Of a stretch of 7,245 nucleotides of DNA, positions 1 to 6,322 are shown piece by piece. A program made the position numbers and the translations under genes. Within the stretch, counting starts at the first letter, position 1, and the number at the start of each line of letters is the position of its first letter. This stretch comes from Marinilabiliales bacterium (GTDB lineage Bacteria > Bacteroidota > Bacteroidia > Bacteroidales > BM523): contig PKSZ01000149.1 in NCBI GenBank assembly GCA_002869425.1, positions 1 to 7,245 of the forward strand. The letters are read 5' to 3'. The notes under the pieces are model-generated. The model ran no database searches. It was given only the letters and a program-made list of their open reading frames with translations, and was not told where the DNA came from.

Positions 1-72
1 GTAATAAAAATTGAAGAGAGTGAAATTGATATTGAGCCTGTGCAAACAGGACTTGTAACAATTATCAGATAA
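1..72 (+). CDS. C-terminal end of an upstream protein, probably a T9SS type B (gliding motility-associated, CHU_C) C-terminal domain
   Basis: Frame 1 is open from the left edge to a TAA at 70-72 and gives 23 residues starting VIKIEESE and ending GLVTIIR; the start lies outside the window. The pattern of a hydrophobic strand (VIKI), an acidic loop, then a closing strand G-x-V-T-I-I-R at the extreme C-terminus is how CHU_C / type B T9SS sorting domains typically end. Known family fact: such domains sit on large secreted adhesins or repeat proteins and are often encoded directly before a PorP/SprF-family gene, which is the arrangement here (next start 35 nt downstream). The assignment is an inference from few residues plus context; any protein ending in a beta strand could look similar. 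Confidence 0.55.
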   Translation, partial: VIKIEESEIDIEPVQTGLVTIIR

Positions 73-106
73 AATAAAATTGTTTGAAAGAATAAACTAT
101 ATAGAA

Positions 107-1018
107 ATGAAAAAGCTCAGGATTATTCAGATTATGTTGTTAATGGTATTAGGAGCAGGTGCTAATGCTCAGCAGATACCACAGCATAGCCAGTTTATGT
201 TTAATGATTTTTTGGTGAATCCTGCAATTACAGGAACCAAAGACTATTTTCAGGCTATATCCAATAATCGTTATAAATGGATTGGTGTTGTTGATGCTCC
301 ACGAACCTACGTATTGAGTGTTTATGGTCCTCATAGGAGCAAAAATATGGGTTTTGGTGGTTACATTTTTAATGATGTAACAGGGCCAACAACGCGATCT
401 GGAATTAATCTTAGCTATGGATATCAGTTTCAGCTTACCAGTGATATAAAACTTTCACTGGGACTTGCTGCAGGCTTACTTCAATATAAAATTGATGCAA
501 CAAAAATAGATTTTCATGATCCTGAAGTAGTAATTGGAGATAATATGTATACAGATTATTTACCAGATGGAAATGCTGGTGTTTATATGTATGGCTCCAA
601 TTACTTCTTTGGTATTGCAGGGAATCAGCTATTCAATAACAGAGTAAAACTTGATGGTAGCAGAAGTGATAGTCAAATGCAATTAAAAACGCATTTAAAC
701 GTTATTGGAGGGTACAGGTTCCCAATTTCTGATGCATTTGCGATAGAGCCGTCTGTTCAGCTTAAATATATTCTTTCAACCAGTATTTATCAGGCGGAAC
801 TGAATGCAAGGTTCATTTATGATGAAGATATCTGGGCTGGAATTTCATACAGGCATGATGATGCCGTTTCAGTATTGGTGGGTTACGAAATTTTGGATCA
901 GATATTTATAGGTTATTCATATGATATTTCAACAACTAAGTTGATAGATTATAGTACAGGAACCCACGAATTGATGATTGGTGCTAAATTTAATAAATTG
1001 AAGCAGGATAGTGAGTAA
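107..1018 (+). CDS. PorP/SprF family type IX secretion system outer-membrane protein
   Basis: 303 residues, the usual length for PorP/SprF proteins. I chose ATG 107 because it begins a clean signal peptide (MKKLR, hydrophobic stretch, GAGANA) with signal peptidase I cleavage after about residue 21. A TTG start at 80 would add nine residues and spoil the signal. The mature protein opens with the family signature QQIPQHSQFMFNDFLVNPA (residues 22-40, compare QxPxxSQYMxNxxxxNPA). Alternating beta-strand patterns with glycine and aromatic residues follow (GFGGYIFND, LSYGYQFQL, LSLGLAAG), and it ends with GTHELMIGAKF, as expected of an outer-membrane barrel. In the family, PorP and SprF support T9SS-dependent secretion, SprF being linked to secretion of the adhesin SprB; many paralogues occur per genome, each next to a type B CTD cargo gene. 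The upstream partial gene fits such a cargo. This is probably a paralogue specific to that cargo rather than the core PorP. Confidence 0.9.
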   Translation: MKKLRIIQIMLLMVLGAGANAQQIPQHSQFMFNDFLVNPAITGTKDYFQAISNNRYKWIGVVDAPRTYVLSVYGPHRSKNMGFGGYIFNDVTGPTTRSGINLSYGYQFQLTSDIKLSLGLAAGLLQYKIDATKIDFHDPEVVIGDNMYTDYLPDGNAGVYMYGSNYFFGIAGNQLFNNRVKLDGSRSDSQMQLKTHLNVIGGYRFPISDAFAIEPSVQLKYILSTSIYQAELNARFIYDEDIWAGISYRHDDAVSVLVGYEILDQIFIGYSYDISTTKLIDYSTGTHELMIGAKFNKLKQDSE

Positions 1019-1865
1019 ACAATTGAGCATATTGCCAGTAATTATATTGATACTGGCATTTCTTTGCTCCTGTACTCCTGATAAAAACACACCCCCCCCC
1101 GAGATACCAGAAGGAGTGTTACCGGAGCAGGAAATGGTACCTGTGTTGGTAGAGATGCACCTTGCGGATGCTACATTAAATGTATTAAATGTTGAAAAAC
1201 AGTTCAATGGACTAAAACCGTATATGTATTACGATAATGTTTTGGATAAGTATGGTGTTTCAAGAGAGCAGTTTGATAAAAGTATAAAGTTCTATGCCAA
1301 GGAACCGGAGTATCTTGACAAAATGTATGAAAAAGTATTGAGCAGCTTGAGTAGGATGGAAGGTAATCTGGTTGGAGAAAAAGATGACAATCCATTCGGA
1401 AAAGAAATTAACGGACCAATGCAACTGGAATATTTCATTGATTTTGAAGTTCGGACCAGAAGTTATTTTGATCATCATATATCAACATTTACTGCATATA
1501 CAGGAACCAAAAGTTTACTGGTTACAGATGATCAGCCTTATAGTCCTGCAATAGTGCATAAAATTACAGAGCCCGTCAAAGAGATAGATATTTCTGCAAA
1601 CTTCTTTATTCATATCAACGATTCTGTTGGTAAAACGTATCCTTACATAAATGCCAGTCTGGAAAGAGATGCAAAAGTATTAACCTGTGAGTGGATTTAT
1701 ATTAATAAGTTCCTAAAAGGAAAACCGTGGACAAAAATAGATGTCAATACTAAGCTTAAGTTTCCAGATAATATCGAAGATGCTGATTTGAAATTCTACA
1801 TTGTAAATCCGGGTAAATGCAAATTCTTTATTGATGAGCTAAATGTAAAAATTGATGTACATTAG
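1011..1865 (+). CDS. DUF4296 lipoprotein with long C-terminal beta-rich (jelly-roll-like) extension
   Basis: 284 residues with GTG start at 1011, overlapping the end of the porP/sprF-like gene by 8 nt. The GTG start gives MSKQLS, a hydrophobic core and a lipobox LCSC with Cys21 as the lipidated residue; a TTG at 1023 would lose the only positive charge before the core. Residues about 34-115 match the DUF4296 pattern: an EMVPVLVEMHLADA helix, then KYGVSREQFDKSIKFYAKEPE and YLDKMYEKVLSSL. DUF4296 proteins are short lipoproteins of unknown function in Bacteroidota. Residues about 140-284 are extra and beta-rich. Patterns such as YTGTKSLLV, YSPAIVHKI, FFIHINDS and LKFYIVNPGKCKFFIDELNVKI resemble the jelly-roll/CBM-like modules common in Bacteroidota surface proteins; this is my pattern reading, not a database match. 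A run of nine C at 1092-1100 encodes Pro28-Pro30 just after the lipobox. The likely location is an envelope membrane; the role is unknown. Confidence 0.85.
   Translation: MSKQLSILPVIILILAFLCSCTPDKNTPPPEIPEGVLPEQEMVPVLVEMHLADATLNVLNVEKQFNGLKPYMYYDNVLDKYGVSREQFDKSIKFYAKEPEYLDKMYEKVLSSLSRMEGNLVGEKDDNPFGKEINGPMQLEYFIDFEVRTRSYFDHHISTFTAYTGTKSLLVTDDQPYSPAIVHKITEPVKEIDISANFFIHINDSVGKTYPYINASLERDAKVLTCEWIYINKFLKGKPWTKIDVNTKLKFPDNIEDADLKFYIVNPGKCKFFIDELNVKIDVH
1092..1100 (+). repeat. C9 homopolymer within the DUF4296 lipoprotein gene
   Basis: Nine consecutive C residues, preceded by CACA and followed by GAG, form codons 28-30 (three prolines) of the lipoprotein gene. A gain of one C would lead to TGA at 1193-1195 and a loss of one C to TAG at 1150-1152, both soon after the signal peptide. 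In an AT-rich region such a tract stands out. It could be a slipped-strand phase-variation site, a sequencing or assembly error hotspot, or simply a Pro-Pro-Pro linker. Confidence 0.85.
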
Positions 1866-1868
1866 TTT

Positions 1869-2498
1869 ATGGCATTTCCTTTTTCTTATACGCAAAGTAT
1901 TTCTATAAATAAAGAAGAAGATCCTCAAATCTTGCTTGCCATTCTTAGTGCTCGTTTAACCAGTGAAAAACCCGAATTTATTGTAAAATCAGATCAACAG
2001 ACGGGTATCGAATTTCATACAAACAGCTCTCTTTTTGCGATTGTTTATTGTGTAGAAATTGAAGCCTCTAATAATAAAGTATATTACAAAATAGGATTGA
2101 AAAATCTGATTTATGTAATACTTGTTTTGTTGATTGTTGCTGCTCTTATTTCAAAATTTTCTGTCAATGCGTATTTGTGGTTTTCTTTGATTTTTGTTGT
2201 TAGCTTTTACCTGATTAATTTATTTATTATTAGCTCAACCATTGGTTCAAAAATCAGAAAGGCAATTTCAGACTGGATTTATGATGAGGAGGAAGAAATG
2301 ATGAAAAGCCAGCAGGAATGGGCAACAGATCCAAATAGATGTCCAGCATGTGGTAGTTATATTACGAAGAAATCTTCCAATTGTAATGCATGTGGAATTA
2401 AACTTCCCCGGGATAGAATACCTGTAAAACCACTGGATATTACAGGCCTTTATAAAAATGAAGAAATTAATTATTCTTACAAGCAAAAAGAGGAGTGA
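1869..2498 (+). CDS. Two-helix membrane protein with C-terminal zinc ribbon, function unknown
   Basis: 209 residues, ATG start at 1869, three nt after the stop of the DUF4296 gene. Residues 1-78 form a soluble alpha/beta region (a helix near DPQILLAILSARL, strands near TGIEFHTN and FAIVYCVEIEA). Two hydrophobic segments follow at about 80-97 and 101-123, separated by a very short turn, so both flanking domains should face the same side, probably the cytoplasm. After an acidic stretch (DEEEE, 139-143), residues 158-175 form a zinc ribbon, CPAC-x10-CNAC, with ligands Cys158, Cys161, Cys172 and Cys175. The C-terminus is polar (KQKEE). There is no signal peptide. I do not recognise a named family. 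Zinc ribbons of this kind often bind protein partners or nucleic acid, or serve only as structural knobs, so no function is assigned. The gene overlaps the following amidohydrolase gene by 4 nt. Confidence 0.85.
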   Translation: MAFPFSYTQSISINKEEDPQILLAILSARLTSEKPEFIVKSDQQTGIEFHTNSSLFAIVYCVEIEASNNKVYYKIGLKNLIYVILVLLIVAALISKFSVNAYLWFSLIFVVSFYLINLFIISSTIGSKIRKAISDWIYDEEEEMMKSQQEWATDPNRCPACGSYITKKSSNCNACGIKLPRDRIPVKPLDITGLYKNEEINYSYKQKEE

Positions 2499-3667
2499 GA
2501 CTATTATCGGCACATTTTGTTATTCCCGCTGATGGAAGAGTAATTAAAAATGGAATTGTTCATTTATCAGATAAAGGGGAAGTTTTGAAGGTTGAAGCAC
2601 CGGAAAAAATTAAGGAGCAGGCTAAGCTTGAGTTTTATAATGGTGTAATTGTTCCCGGTTTTGTTAATGTGCACTGTCATTTGGAGTTGAGCCATCTATG
2701 GAAGAAGATTTCAAAAGGCAGAGGAATGGTGAATTTTATTGAATCTCTCCAGGCTAACCGCAATGCATCTCATGAAATTGTAGAGAAAGCTATTGAGAAT
2801 GCAAATAATCAAATGATTCAGGAGGGAATCGTTTTGGTTGGAGACATTAGCAATTCTGATTTATCTTTCAGCATAAAAAAGAGAAGCAAAATAAAGTACC
2901 ATACATTTGTTGAAGTCTTTTCATCAGACCCTAAGCAGGCAAATAAAGTTTTCCAGAGAGCTCAAGTGATTCAGAATATATTAGATGATATGAAATTAGA
3001 GGGAAATATTGTTCCTCATTCTCCTTATTCTGTTTCGGATAATCTTTTTACTTTAATTAAAAAAAATATTAAAGAAAACCAGGTTTATTGTATTCACAAT
3101 CAGGAATCAAAAGCTGAATCTGATTTTTTTCTGAAAGGTGAAGGCGATTTTATTCCATTTTTTAAGAAACAAGGCATTGATCCGGGCCTGAAGGAGTCAG
3201 GGCATTCATCCCCAATCGGAATAATGAAATATCTTCCGAAGAAGGAAAATATTATTTTTGTTCATAACACATATTCTACAAGAGAAGATATTCAACAAAT
3301 TAGAAATATCACAGAAAATTGTTATTGGTGCTTGTGTCCGGGTTCCAATCTTTATATCGAGAAAAAGCTTCCGAATATGGACGTATTTACGGATGTTTTG
3401 CATAATGTATGCATAGGTACGGATAGCTTGGCCTCCAATGAAAAGCTTTCTGTATTGCAGGAAATGTATATTCTACAGAAAAACTTAAACCTAAAATTGG
3501 ACTCGCTTGTTGAAATGGCAACAATCAATGGGGCTAAGGCACTAATTAAAGATTCCCGGTATGGCTCAATTGAAGAGGGGAAGAAACCCGGTGTAAATCT
3601 GATTGAGAATATTGACTTTACAAACTTTTCATTAACTGAGAAAAGCACTGTAAAACGATTGGATTAA
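2495..3667 (+). CDS. Amidohydrolase-superfamily metal-dependent deaminase/hydrolase (COG0402-like)
   Basis: 390 residues. The GTG start at 2495 overlaps the previous stop as GTGA (2495-2498). It is supported because it yields the complete small N-terminal beta domain (RLLSAHFVIPADGRVIKNG) expected in the family; the next Met in frame is internal, at residue 78. Metal and catalytic motifs are in the right order: HCHLELSH (His60, His62), PHSPYSVS (His175), HNQES (His201 and Glu204), FVHNTY (His257) and GTDSLASN (Asp310). This is the arrangement of cytosolic aminohydrolases such as those acting on guanine, S-adenosylhomocysteine/MTA or aminofutalosine. The GTDSLASN motif and an SxHxxE-like Glu favour an aromatic amine deaminase, but the sequence alone does not give the substrate. 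It is probably cytoplasmic (no signal peptide). The position behind an envelope protein operon is unexplained. Family confidence is high, substrate confidence low. Confidence 0.9.
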   Translation: MRLLSAHFVIPADGRVIKNGIVHLSDKGEVLKVEAPEKIKEQAKLEFYNGVIVPGFVNVHCHLELSHLWKKISKGRGMVNFIESLQANRNASHEIVEKAIENANNQMIQEGIVLVGDISNSDLSFSIKKRSKIKYHTFVEVFSSDPKQANKVFQRAQVIQNILDDMKLEGNIVPHSPYSVSDNLFTLIKKNIKENQVYCIHNQESKAESDFFLKGEGDFIPFFKKQGIDPGLKESGHSSPIGIMKYLPKKENIIFVHNTYSTREDIQQIRNITENCYWCLCPGSNLYIEKKLPNMDVFTDVLHNVCIGTDSLASNEKLSVLQEMYILQKNLNLKLDSLVEMATINGAKALIKDSRYGSIEEGKKPGVNLIENIDFTNFSLTEKSTVKRLD

Positions 3668-4353
3668 TGAAAATCATTCTAGGCATTGTTTTTATTATTA
3701 TTTCTTATGTTTTTGCAGCTCAGAACTATTTTGAATATTGGAATAATGGTAAGCTTAAAGTTGAAGGCACAGTAATGAACTCACAAAGAAATGGCATATT
3801 TACATATTATTTTAAGAGCGGTGAAAAGGAATTACAGGCTGAATATATTAAGGATACGCTCAATGGTAAATTTGTGGAGTGGTATGAAGGTGGACAACTA
3901 AAAACGTTGGGTTATTATAGAAAGGGACAGCACGATTCTAAATGGCAGTACTGGAGTAAAAATGGACAAATATTGACTCTTGAATATTATGTGGATAGAA
4001 TTCCTGATGATTATTGGTATAAGTGGTACAAAAATGGGAACTTGAAAGAAAAGGTGCTTTTTGTAGCCGGAAAACTTGAAGGTAAATGGCTGAGTTATTA
4101 TAAATCGGGAGAGTTGCATATAGAAGCCCATTGTAGTAATAATTTTTGGGATGGTAAATGGATTGAGTATTACAAGAATGGAAATAAACGAAAGGAAGTA
4201 GTTTATGATATGGGTGAGATGATTTCTTTTCCCAAACATTGGTGGTCAAATGGAAAAGTAGATGATACTCCTTATGAGCAAATTGAGTTGCAAAAACAAT
4301 TAAGAAAAGAGTATGAATATGAGAATGCAGTAATTTTGGAAGAAGTAGAATAA
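3667..4353 (+). CDS. Secreted MORN/YwqK-like repeat protein
   Basis: 228 residues; ATG 3667 overlaps the last base of the preceding TAA stop (TAATG), which suggests translational coupling. The N-terminus MKIILGIVFIIISYVFAAQ looks like a signal peptide cut near residue 18, so the protein is probably periplasmic or surface exposed. From residue 21 the sequence is a repeat of period 24: units at 21-44, 45-68, 69-92, 93-116, 117-140, 141-164, a 23-residue unit at 165-187 and a partial one at 188-200. Each carries a W/Y-rich strand, then an NG or SG turn and K-L-K/E (for example YWNNGKLKVEG, YKNGNLKEKV), usually ending in a G-K-W/F step. This is the MORN_2 / YwqK pattern. Database entries often call these proteins antitoxins after YwqK, but nothing here indicates a toxin partner. 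The C-terminal tail (201-228) is charged and probably helical. It closes the compact operon. Confidence 0.85.
   Translation: MKIILGIVFIIISYVFAAQNYFEYWNNGKLKVEGTVMNSQRNGIFTYYFKSGEKELQAEYIKDTLNGKFVEWYEGGQLKTLGYYRKGQHDSKWQYWSKNGQILTLEYYVDRIPDDYWYKWYKNGNLKEKVLFVAGKLEGKWLSYYKSGELHIEAHCSNNFWDGKWIEYYKNGNKRKEVVYDMGEMISFPKHWWSNGKVDDTPYEQIELQKQLRKEYEYENAVILEEVE
3727..4266 (+). repeat. Coding tandem repeat, about 7.5 units of 72 bp (24 residues)
   Basis: At protein level six units have an exact 24-residue spacing (codons 21-164), followed by a 23-residue unit and a partial unit. Conserved positions are the leading aromatic pair, the N/S-G turn about eight residues into each unit, and the G-K/D-K-W/F boundary. 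At DNA level the units are well diverged, so this is an old protein repeat and not a young, unstable DNA repeat. Confidence 0.75.
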
Positions 4354-4415
4354 TTTTACAACTATCTTTATGCAGAATAATTGCATGAAACGTAAACTTT
4401 GTAAACAGATTTATT
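4354..4415 (+). promoter_or_regulatory. Intergenic gap with weak promoter-like and hairpin sequences
   Basis: This is the only real gap between + strand genes, so a promoter for the radical SAM/glycosyltransferase pair could lie here. TATCTTTA at 4363-4370 matches seven of eight positions of the Bacteroidota -7 element TAnnTTTG, but the nearest TTG (4336-4338) is 24 nt upstream, longer than usual. An imperfect stem, TTTATGCA with TGCATGAA (4367-4374 and 4382-4389, one G-T pair), and a direct repeat GTAAAC (4392-4397 and 4401-4406 region) also occur. There is no U-tract, so it does not look like a strong terminator. Readthrough from the upstream operon remains possible. Confidence 0.25.
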
Positions 4416-5189
4416 ATGGCAACTTTTTTATTCGATCAGATAATATTTGGACCGGTTAGAAGCAGGCGACTGGGTATCTCTTTGGGAATTAATTTATTAC
4501 CTCAGGGTGCGAAATTTTGTAATTTCAATTGTTTGTACTGCGAATGTGGTTGGTCATCTGAAAATTTTGGAAAACAACTTCCTGGTAGAGATGTAGTAAA
4601 GCATTATCTGGGAGAGAAGTTGCGTATGATGAATGCCAGTAATCTCAGGTTGGATGCTATCACTTATGCTGGTAATGGCGAACCAACATTACATCCCGAA
4701 TTTGAGGGGATTATTGATGATAGCATTGCGATGCGAAATCACTATTTTCCCGAGGCAAAAATTGCCGTTTTATCCAATTCTACTATGCTGGATAAACCTA
4801 ATATTATTGAAGCCCTGAAAAGGGTTGACGATAGAATTTTAAAACTTGATTCTGCTATAGAATCCACTTTTCAATTGATTAACCGACCCGGAAAGAAGAT
4901 TTCGGTGAATGATGTAATTGATTGGTTAAAAGCTTTAAACGGGAAGTTTACTTTGCAAACTCTTTTTATTAAAGGTGAATATGAAGGCCAACCTATCAAC
5001 AATACAAGTCAGGAAGAAATCGATGCATGGCTCAACGTACTGGATGAAATTAAACCCCAAAAGGTAATGATATATACTTTTGCAAGAGATACACCACATC
5101 CTGATTTGGAGAAAATTGGCCGGGATAAACTTGATGAAATTGCTTCTTTGGTTGAGAAGAAGGGAATAGAAACAGTGGTTAGTTATTGA
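4416..5189 (+). CDS. Radical SAM protein, COG0731-like Fe-S oxidoreductase
   Basis: 257 residues, ATG start at 4416. The N-terminal segment FGPVRSRRLGISLGINLLP leads directly into the radical SAM cluster motif CNFNCLYC (Cys35, Cys39, Cys42; C-x3-C-x2-C), which binds the [4Fe-4S] cluster that cleaves S-adenosylmethionine. A fourth cysteine follows at Cys44. GNGEPTLHPEF (86-96) is the GGE-like motif that contacts SAM, and LSNSTML (119-125), LKLDSA (142-147) and VMIYTFARDTPHP (217-229) are later strands of the partial TIM barrel typical of this subgroup. There is no obvious extra C-terminal cluster domain or SPASM domain, and the length fits a stand-alone core enzyme. Substrate unknown; the subgroup is related at a distance to the wyosine-tRNA enzymes, which does not settle its role. 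It overlaps the glycosyltransferase gene by 4 nt, so the two are very likely co-translated. Probably cytoplasmic. Confidence 0.88.
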   Translation: MATFLFDQIIFGPVRSRRLGISLGINLLPQGAKFCNFNCLYCECGWSSENFGKQLPGRDVVKHYLGEKLRMMNASNLRLDAITYAGNGEPTLHPEFEGIIDDSIAMRNHYFPEAKIAVLSNSTMLDKPNIIEALKRVDDRILKLDSAIESTFQLINRPGKKISVNDVIDWLKALNGKFTLQTLFIKGEYEGQPINNTSQEEIDAWLNVLDEIKPQKVMIYTFARDTPHPDLEKIGRDKLDEIASLVEKKGIETVVSY

Positions 5190-6274
5190 TATTGGAAACT
5201 CCAAAACGAAAACGGATTTTGGTTTGTCCACTGGATTGGGGACTTGGGCATGCCGCCAGGATGATTCCTGTAATTAAGTTATTGATTGAAGCGGGTACAG
5301 ATGTCATTGTTGCCGCTGATAAAGGACCGCTAAAACTACTTAATCGAGAGTTTCCGCAGGTTCAATCTGTTGTATTTCCTGGGATGGAAATAAAATATTG
5401 TACAAGGGGTAGCCAGGCTTTTGCAATGTTCCTCCAATCACCTAAATTTATTGCGAGCATTCGAAAAGAGAATCGTTTTATTCAGGAATTGATTCAAAAG
5501 TACGAGATAGATATCGTAATATCCGATAACAGGTATGGTGCTTATTCAGGATTGGTTCATAGTATACTGGTTACTCATCAACTTATGCTCAAAATGACGC
5601 GTGCAACAAAGTGGATGGAAAAGAAAATCCATCATATTATTAAAAGTAAGGTTGAGAAGTTTGATGAGTGCTGGATCCCGGATTATAAAGATGATCAAAA
5701 TCTGTCGGGCGATTTGTCACACATGTTTTCATTGCCATCAAATGCAAAATTTATTGGACCACTTTCAAGATTTACAAGTTGTAAGCATACCGATCGAACC
5801 ATTGATAATTATGATATTGTAGCCATTATTTCCGGTCCTGAACCGCAAAGAAGTCAATTTGAACAGATCCTAACTCATCAGTTAGGAGAATCAGGGATTA
5901 AATCTATAATTGTAAGAGGAAAACCCGGCGAGAAAAAGGATTCCATGTATCCGAATTTACATATTGTAGATCATATGGAAACACAAAACCTTGTATCATT
6001 ATTAAATTCCGCAAAATATGTGATCTGTCGCTCTGGTTATTCTTCTGTTATGGATATGTTTGCCTTGCATATTAATGCAATTATGGTGCCTACCCCAGGA
6101 CAAACCGAACAGGAATATCTTGCCAATCATCTGCAGAATAAATATGGAGTATTATCTTGTAAACAAAGAGATTTTGATATTGAGAATGTACTTTCATTAA
6201 ACGATAAATGCCATTTAAGTTTTCCTACGCATAATAATCATATAGCAAAGAATATCATTGAAGAGTTGGTTTAA
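5186..6274 (+). CDS. MurG-like glycosyltransferase (GT-B fold, GT28-type C-terminal domain)
   Basis: 362 residues. The start is inferred as TTG 5186, which overlaps the radical SAM stop as TTGA; a second TTG lies at 5192, and no ATG occurs before the conserved core. The N-terminal Rossmann domain begins KRILVCPLDWGLGHAARMIP (8-27) with the glycine-rich GLGHA loop seen in MurG-like GT-B enzymes, then DIVISDNRYGAYS (109-121). The C-terminal domain starts near IVAIISGPEPQR (211-222) and holds the donor-binding region CRSGYSSVMD (281-290) and PTPGQTEQEYLANHL (302-316), which corresponds to the MurG/UGT-type nucleotide-sugar site. There is no signal peptide or membrane helix; such enzymes usually act at the cytoplasmic face of the membrane. 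Family known, acceptor and sugar donor unknown. It is not MurG itself: the signature is relaxed and no cell-wall genes are nearby. Confidence 0.85.
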   Translation: MILETPKRKRILVCPLDWGLGHAARMIPVIKLLIEAGTDVIVAADKGPLKLLNREFPQVQSVVFPGMEIKYCTRGSQAFAMFLQSPKFIASIRKENRFIQELIQKYEIDIVISDNRYGAYSGLVHSILVTHQLMLKMTRATKWMEKKIHHIIKSKVEKFDECWIPDYKDDQNLSGDLSHMFSLPSNAKFIGPLSRFTSCKHTDRTIDNYDIVAIISGPEPQRSQFEQILTHQLGESGIKSIIVRGKPGEKKDSMYPNLHIVDHMETQNLVSLLNSAKYVICRSGYSSVMDMFALHINAIMVPTPGQTEQEYLANHLQNKYGVLSCKQRDFDIENVLSLNDKCHLSFPTHNNHIAKNIIEELV

Positions 6275-6322
6275 TTCTATCAACCAATTGTTCACCGACA
6301 ATTTTCAGCATGTACTAAACAA

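Noticed and set aside
54..86. Promoter-like TTG (54-56) and TTTG (83-86) before the porP/sprF-like gene
   Set aside because: The -7 element would need TA at 79-80 but reads AT, and the region overlaps the end of the upstream gene, so readthrough is the simpler view.
80..106. TTG start at 80 for the porP/sprF-like gene
   Set aside because: It adds nine polar residues ahead of a good signal peptide that begins naturally at ATG 107.
3667..4353. Toxin-antitoxin system because of YwqK-like repeats
   Set aside because: No toxin gene is adjacent and the protein has a signal peptide; the name would come only from the family label.
5186..6274. murG itself
   Set aside because: Only the general GT-B loops match; there are no neighbouring cell-wall division genes and the donor-site signature differs from what I expect for MurG.
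6266..6303. Small inverted repeats TTGGTT/AACCAA (6266-6287) and AATTGT/ACAATT (6286-6303) ahead of the terminator
   Set aside because: Stems are only six pairs and AT-rich, they overlap each other, and the strong hairpin next to them explains termination.
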